Source: Candidatus Nanopelagicales bacterium (GTDB lineage: Bacteria > Actinomycetota > Actinomycetes > S36-B12 > CAIYMF01). Taken from it: a stretch of 37,734 bases of DNA. The DNA lies in NCBI GenBank assembly GCA_025351185.1, contig JANXWJ010000123.1, forward strand, positions 1 through 37,734. The letters run 5' to 3'. The translations under genes were made by a program, and so were the position numbers. The notes under the pieces were generated by a model. It worked only from the letters and a program-made list of their open reading frames with translations, had not been told where the DNA came from and searched no databases. Shown piece by piece: positions 34,743-37,734 of this stretch (its first letter is position 1; each line of letters opens with the position of its first letter).

Positions 34743-34809
34743 CTCGAGTTGCCGCCCGAATCCTCGGTTGTGGGCGGAACCGGCGATTCGGGCAGTAACT
34801 CGCGGACCG
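34743..34809. repeat. Palindromic repeat family B, copy 2
   Basis: cgagtt (34745-34750) and cccgaatc (34755-34762) pair with gattcggg (34785-34792) and aactcg (34797-34802), followed by the same tail cgcggaccg as copy 1. The loop keeps cggttgtg-gcgg. It starts right after the mazG stop (34740-34742), in the same orientation as copy 1 at 21707. Confidence 0.85.
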
Positions 34810-34840
34810 GCGACGCGGTGCTGGGGGCGGGTGCTCGCGG

Positions 34841-34846
34841 TAGCGT
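34841..34846 (+). promoter_or_regulatory. Leaderless -10 box of the DUF885 gene
   Basis: TAGCGT, then 6 nt, then GTG (34853). This matches the metG, ispE and response-regulator promoters and fixes the start. Confidence 0.6.
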
Positions 34847-34852
34847 CACGGG

Positions 34853-36568
34853 GTGACGCCGGAGTGGGAGTTCGACGACAGCAGCGGTGAGGCCGAGCAG
34901 ACCTTTGCCGCGCTCACCGACCACATCCTCGACGGTCTGCTGGCGCGCGATCCGGTCGCCGCGACCTGGCTGGGTGACCATCGCTTCGACGACAGGCTGC
35001 CCGACCTCAGCGACGAGGGTGTCGAGGAGTCGCTGAGCACCGTCGACCACGCGCTCTCCGCGGTCGACCAGATCGACGACCTGGCGCTCGGCACGGCCTC
35101 GGCGGTCGATCTCGAGATCCTCCGGGCCCGCCTCGCGAGCGACCGGTTCGCGCTGGAGACGTTGCGCGAGCGCACCTGGGACCCGCTCGTCGCCAACCCG
35201 GGGACCGCCATCGACCTGCTCCTGGCGCGTGACTTCGCGCCGCTGGAGGAGCGGCTCGGCTCGGTGGTGGGTCGGCTGCGCGCGATCCCTGAATCCCTTG
35301 CGGTGGCGCGCGAGACCCTCTGCGACATGCCGCGGGTGCATGTCGAGACAGCGATCGGGCAGTTCCGGGGCGCAGCCACGATGATCGCCAGTCAGATCGA
35401 GGGCGAGCTCGATCGCGCACCGACGATGCGGCGCGCCGTCGATGCCGTACGCGGTGAGGCGCTCGGGGCGCTCGAGGCACACATCGGGTGGCTGCAGGAC
35501 CGGCTCGACTCCGACCTGGCGACGCGAGACCCGCGTCTCGGCGAGGAGAAGTACGCCGCGAAGCTCTGGTCGACCCTCGACGGCAACCTCACGCCCGACG
35601 ACGTCCTGCACCGCGCCGAGGGCGACCTCGCACGCATCGAGGGCGACATCGCCCGTGCCGCCGCCGCCTACCTCGGCGAAGCGGTGCCGCCGCCCGACGA
35701 CGCGGGAGCAGTCGTACGTCGTGCCCTCTCCGCCGTCGCAGCGGACGGTCCCGTCGATGACTCGACAGTCCTGCCGCTCTGTCGTGAGGCCTACGACGCC
35801 ACCCGCGCTTTCGTCATAGACCACGACCTCGTCACGGTCTATGACGACCCGGTCGAGATCATCGTGATGCCCGAGATCCATCGCGGTGTCGCCGTCGCCT
35901 ACTGCGACTCGCCAGGGCCGCTCGAGACCGTCGACCTCCCGACCTTCTTCGCGGTGTCGCCGACACCGCAGGGCTGGACCCCCGATCGAGTCGCGTCGTT
36001 CTACCGCGAGTACAACGCGCACATGCTGCACAACCTCAGCGTCCACGAGGCGATGCCGGGACACGTGCTGCAGCTCGGTCACAGCAACCGCATCCGCGCG
36101 ACGACCCGGGTGCGCACCGCGTTGCGCAGCGGGGTTTTCGCCGAAGGGTGGGCGGTCTATGCCGAGGAGCTCATGGTCGAGCACGGCTATGCGCCGCCCC
36201 GATCACCGGACCCGGAGCGCGCCGCGCTCGCGATTCGCCTGCAGCAGCTGAAGATGCAGCTGCGGATGACGATCAACGCCGTGCTCGACGTGCGCGTCCA
36301 CTCACGCGGGATGACGGAGGAGGAAGGCATGCGCCTCATGCAGTCCCGCGGTCACCAGGAAGAGGGTGAGGCCGTGGGCAAGTGGCGCCGCGCGCTGTTG
36401 ACCTCGACGCAGCTCGCGACCTACTACGTCGGCTATCTCGGGATCCGTGACGTCATCAGCGACCTGCGTGCCGCGAACCCGTCGTGGAGCGACCGTCAGG
36501 TGCACGATGCCATCCTCGCGCACGGGTCACCGCCGCCGCGTCACCTGCACGCGCTGCTAGGGGTGTGA
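34853..36568 (+). CDS. DUF885-family zinc metallopeptidase-like protein
   Basis: 571 residues, cytoplasmic. The family signature VHEAMPGHVLQLGHS near residue 397 contains the gluzincin-like metal site (His-Glu, then His). A second Glu is in GWAVYAEELMVEHGY. The N-terminal 350 residues are helical. DUF885 proteins are predicted carboxypeptidase-like enzymes; the substrate is unknown. The gene is near normal length for the family. Start: GTG 34853 by its leaderless -10. The stop is 3 nt before the next ATG, so it forms an operon with the DUF805 gene. Confidence 0.88.
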   Translation: MTPEWEFDDSSGEAEQTFAALTDHILDGLLARDPVAATWLGDHRFDDRLPDLSDEGVEESLSTVDHALSAVDQIDDLALGTASAVDLEILRARLASDRFALETLRERTWDPLVANPGTAIDLLLARDFAPLEERLGSVVGRLRAIPESLAVARETLCDMPRVHVETAIGQFRGAATMIASQIEGELDRAPTMRRAVDAVRGEALGALEAHIGWLQDRLDSDLATRDPRLGEEKYAAKLWSTLDGNLTPDDVLHRAEGDLARIEGDIARAAAAYLGEAVPPPDDAGAVVRRALSAVAADGPVDDSTVLPLCREAYDATRAFVIDHDLVTVYDDPVEIIVMPEIHRGVAVAYCDSPGPLETVDLPTFFAVSPTPQGWTPDRVASFYREYNAHMLHNLSVHEAMPGHVLQLGHSNRIRATTRVRTALRSGVFAEGWAVYAEELMVEHGYAPPRSPDPERAALAIRLQQLKMQLRMTINAVLDVRVHSRGMTEEEGMRLMQSRGHQEEGEAVGKWRRALLTSTQLATYYVGYLGIRDVISDLRAANPSWSDRQVHDAILAHGSPPPRHLHALLGV

Positions 36569-36571
36569 GGC

Positions 36572-36997
36572 ATGTCCGACTCCTCGAGCGTGCCGACCCG
36601 GATGAGTTTCAGCGGTGCCGTCCTCCGCGCGCTTCAGCAGTTCACCGTGGTGACGGGCCGGGCGTCGTGGGCGGAGTACTGGTGGTTCGTGCTCTTCCAG
36701 GTGCTGGTCTGGGGTGCGCTCTATGCCTGTGCCGCAGTGGTCGGGATTGCGACTCCCAACGGCCAGGCGACGGCTCTCGGCGCGATCATGCTGGGCGTCT
36801 CGCTCGTGCTGCTCGTCGGTGTTCTGGTGCTCCTCGTCCCGGCGATCGCGGTCACTGTGCGCCGGCTGCACGACACCGAGCGCAGCGGCTGGTGGGCGCT
36901 GCTGCTGCCCGTGCCACTGCTCGCCCTCATCGTCCTGGTGCTCTGTCTGCTCCCCGGCAACGCCGGCAAGAACAAGTACGGCGAACCTCCCGTCTGA
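36572..36997 (+). CDS. DUF805 membrane protein
   Basis: 141 residues. The family pattern is clear: the amphipathic start with GRASWAEYWWFVLFQVL, about four membrane helices (about 33-55, 62-88, 100-120 plus a short one), the conserved VRRLHDTERSGWW, and the C-terminal PGNAGKNKYGEPP. The function is unknown; the family is a small inner-membrane protein of bacteria, often near stress or lipid genes. Three nucleotides separate it from the DUF885 stop. Confidence 0.88.
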   Translation: MSDSSSVPTRMSFSGAVLRALQQFTVVTGRASWAEYWWFVLFQVLVWGALYACAAVVGIATPNGQATALGAIMLGVSLVLLVGVLVLLVPAIAVTVRRLHDTERSGWWALLLPVPLLALIVLVLCLLPGNAGKNKYGEPPV

Positions 36998-37013
36998 CTC
37001 CGGGAGGCTGGGG

Positions 37014-37019
37014 CAGACT
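37014..37019 (+). promoter_or_regulatory. Possible degenerate leaderless -10 of the HD gene
   Basis: CAGACT stands 6 nt before ATG 37026, the spacing of the other leaderless promoters but with C for the first T. The rsmI start shows the same C-form (CAGGCT). Confidence 0.3.
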
Positions 37020-37025
37020 CGACGC

Positions 37026-37628
37026 ATGCTCCTCGCCGACGTCCCCCACCCCGAGACCCTGGCCGCCGCGACCGCGCTCGAGGTGTGCGTCGCCTACAGC
37101 TCTCCCTCACTGGTCAACCACTGCCGTCGCTCGTTCGTCTGGGCGGCTGCGTACGCGATCGACAACGGAATCGCCTACGACGACGAGCTGCTCTACGTCT
37201 CCGCGATGCTGCACGACATCGGGCTCGTCCGGGAGTTCGACAACGTCACCGTGCCGTTCGAGGAGGCCGGCGGTCACGTCGCGTGGGTGTTCGGCGGCGG
37301 TGCCGGCTGGCCCATCGAGCGCCGTCAGCGCGCAGCGGAGATCATCGTGCGCCACATGTGGGACTCCGTCGATGTCACCGAGGACGCGGAGGGATTCCTC
37401 CTCGAGATCGCGACCGGCCTCGACATCTCCGGCGGCAACCCCGGCTGGTGGTCGCCCGAGCTGCGCGCTGACGTCGTCGCGCAGATCCCGCGACTGACTC
37501 TTCCGCAGGAGTTCACCGCGTGCTTCCGCGACCAGGCAGCCCGCAAGCCCGAGAGCACCGCAGGCTCCGCCATGCGCGGAGGCATCTCCGACCGCATCGC
37601 CGCCAACATCCTCGACCAGCGCCCCTGA
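37026..37628 (+). CDS. HD-domain metal-dependent phosphohydrolase-like protein
   Basis: 200 residues. The HD fold is shown by VNHCRRSFVWAAAYA (first metal His), then SAMLHDIGLVREF (the His-Asp pair) and IVRHMWDSV. It resembles small cyanamide-hydratase/HD phosphohydrolase-like proteins; the substrate is not known. Start: ATG 37026 gives the family N-terminus. The stop TGA (37626-37628) lies within the first unit of a 14-bp tandem repeat, so the last residues (DQRP) come from repeat DNA. Confidence 0.83.
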   Translation: MLLADVPHPETLAAATALEVCVAYSSPSLVNHCRRSFVWAAAYAIDNGIAYDDELLYVSAMLHDIGLVREFDNVTVPFEEAGGHVAWVFGGGAGWPIERRQRAAEIIVRHMWDSVDVTEDAEGFLLEIATGLDISGGNPGWWSPELRADVVAQIPRLTLPQEFTACFRDQAARKPESTAGSAMRGGISDRIAANILDQRP

Positions 37629-37670
37629 CCCAGCGCCCCTGACCCAGCGCCCCTGACCCAGCGCCCCTAG
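37616..37670 (+). repeat. 14-bp tandem repeat at the end of the HD gene
   Basis: ccagcgcccctgac occurs three times without change (37616-37629, 37630-37643, 37644-37657), followed by ccagcgcccct (37658-37668). The unit equals the head box of family A copy 1 at 24370. Each unit carries a TGA, the first of which is the HD stop. Confidence 0.9.
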
Positions 37671-37734
37671 CCTGGCGTGATCTTGGTCGTGTGCTTGTTT
37701 GCCGGGCTGGTTAACAGCCACACGACCAAGATCA
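37671..37734. repeat. Palindromic repeat family A, copy 3 (cut by the window end)
   Basis: tgatcttggtcgtgtg (37679-37694) and cacacgaccaagatca (37719-37734) are exact reverse complements around a 24-nt loop with ttaacag. The right arm runs to the last base, so the element continues beyond the window. It follows the tandem head units and shares cctggcgtgatc with copy 1. Confidence 0.85.

Noticed and set aside
37616-37734. CRISPR-like array
   Set aside because: The units are contiguous without spacers and no cas genes are present.

Overview
The window is about 37.7 kb of very GC-rich DNA from the chromosome of an actinobacterium, most likely a member of the Nocardioidaceae/Propionibacteriales. 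This rests on three things: the GC-rich codon usage with many GTG starts, several leaderless promoters of the form TANNNT plus 6 nt plus ATG/GTG, and the housekeeping order rsmI-metG-tatD-(methyltransferase)-rsmA-ispE-ABC-F, then glmU-prs-rplY ... pth-cysQ-mfd-(SurA-like lipoprotein)-mazG. There is no prophage, insertion sequence or CRISPR array. The assignment is by recognition of protein families; no database search was run.

Layout. 1-1435: a PhnA/YjdM zinc-ribbon gene and an alpha/beta hydrolase, each flanked by strong inverted repeats. 1503-4374 (minus): an envelope redox operon of a thioredoxin-like lipoprotein, CcdA and a membrane-anchored sulfite-oxidase-type molybdoenzyme, divergent from a two-component system (4511-6353). 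6381-8021 (minus): a protein mannosyltransferase. 8055-16592: the rsmI to ABC-F housekeeping run, interrupted at 11478-11823 by two gene relics joined tail to tail. 16593-17260: a broken flavin monooxygenase gene. 17287-20399 (minus): a MarR regulator, then a desaturase-TetR-GNAT operon with candidate operators. 20593-20669: a tRNA-Gln(UUG)-like gene next to an ACC deaminase gene that lacks its usual 5' end. 21888-25214: glmU, prs and a short-tailed L25. 25475-27676 (minus): a sulfide:quinone oxidoreductase, TusE/DsrC and DsrE2-like operon with a CsoR/CstR-type operator upstream. 27915-37628: pth, cysQ, mfd, lipoprotein, mazG, a DUF885 peptidase, a DUF805 membrane protein and an HD protein.

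How the genes work together. The housekeeping genes serve translation, rRNA modification, isoprenoid and peptidoglycan precursor supply, PRPP synthesis and transcription-coupled repair. The two sulfur/thiol gene groups are the most system-like accessory parts: an exported thiol/molybdenum redox module beside a sensor kinase, and a cytoplasmic sulfide-oxidation/persulfide-relay module apparently under a persulfide-responsive repressor encoded elsewhere.

The most distinctive non-coding content is two families of dispersed palindromic repeats. Family A has three copies (24370, 29332, 37671) and family B two (21707, 34743). Each copy sits just 3' of a stop codon in the same orientation. A consistent leaderless-promoter architecture and a strong bias for GTA before Arg codons (GTACG) also stand out.
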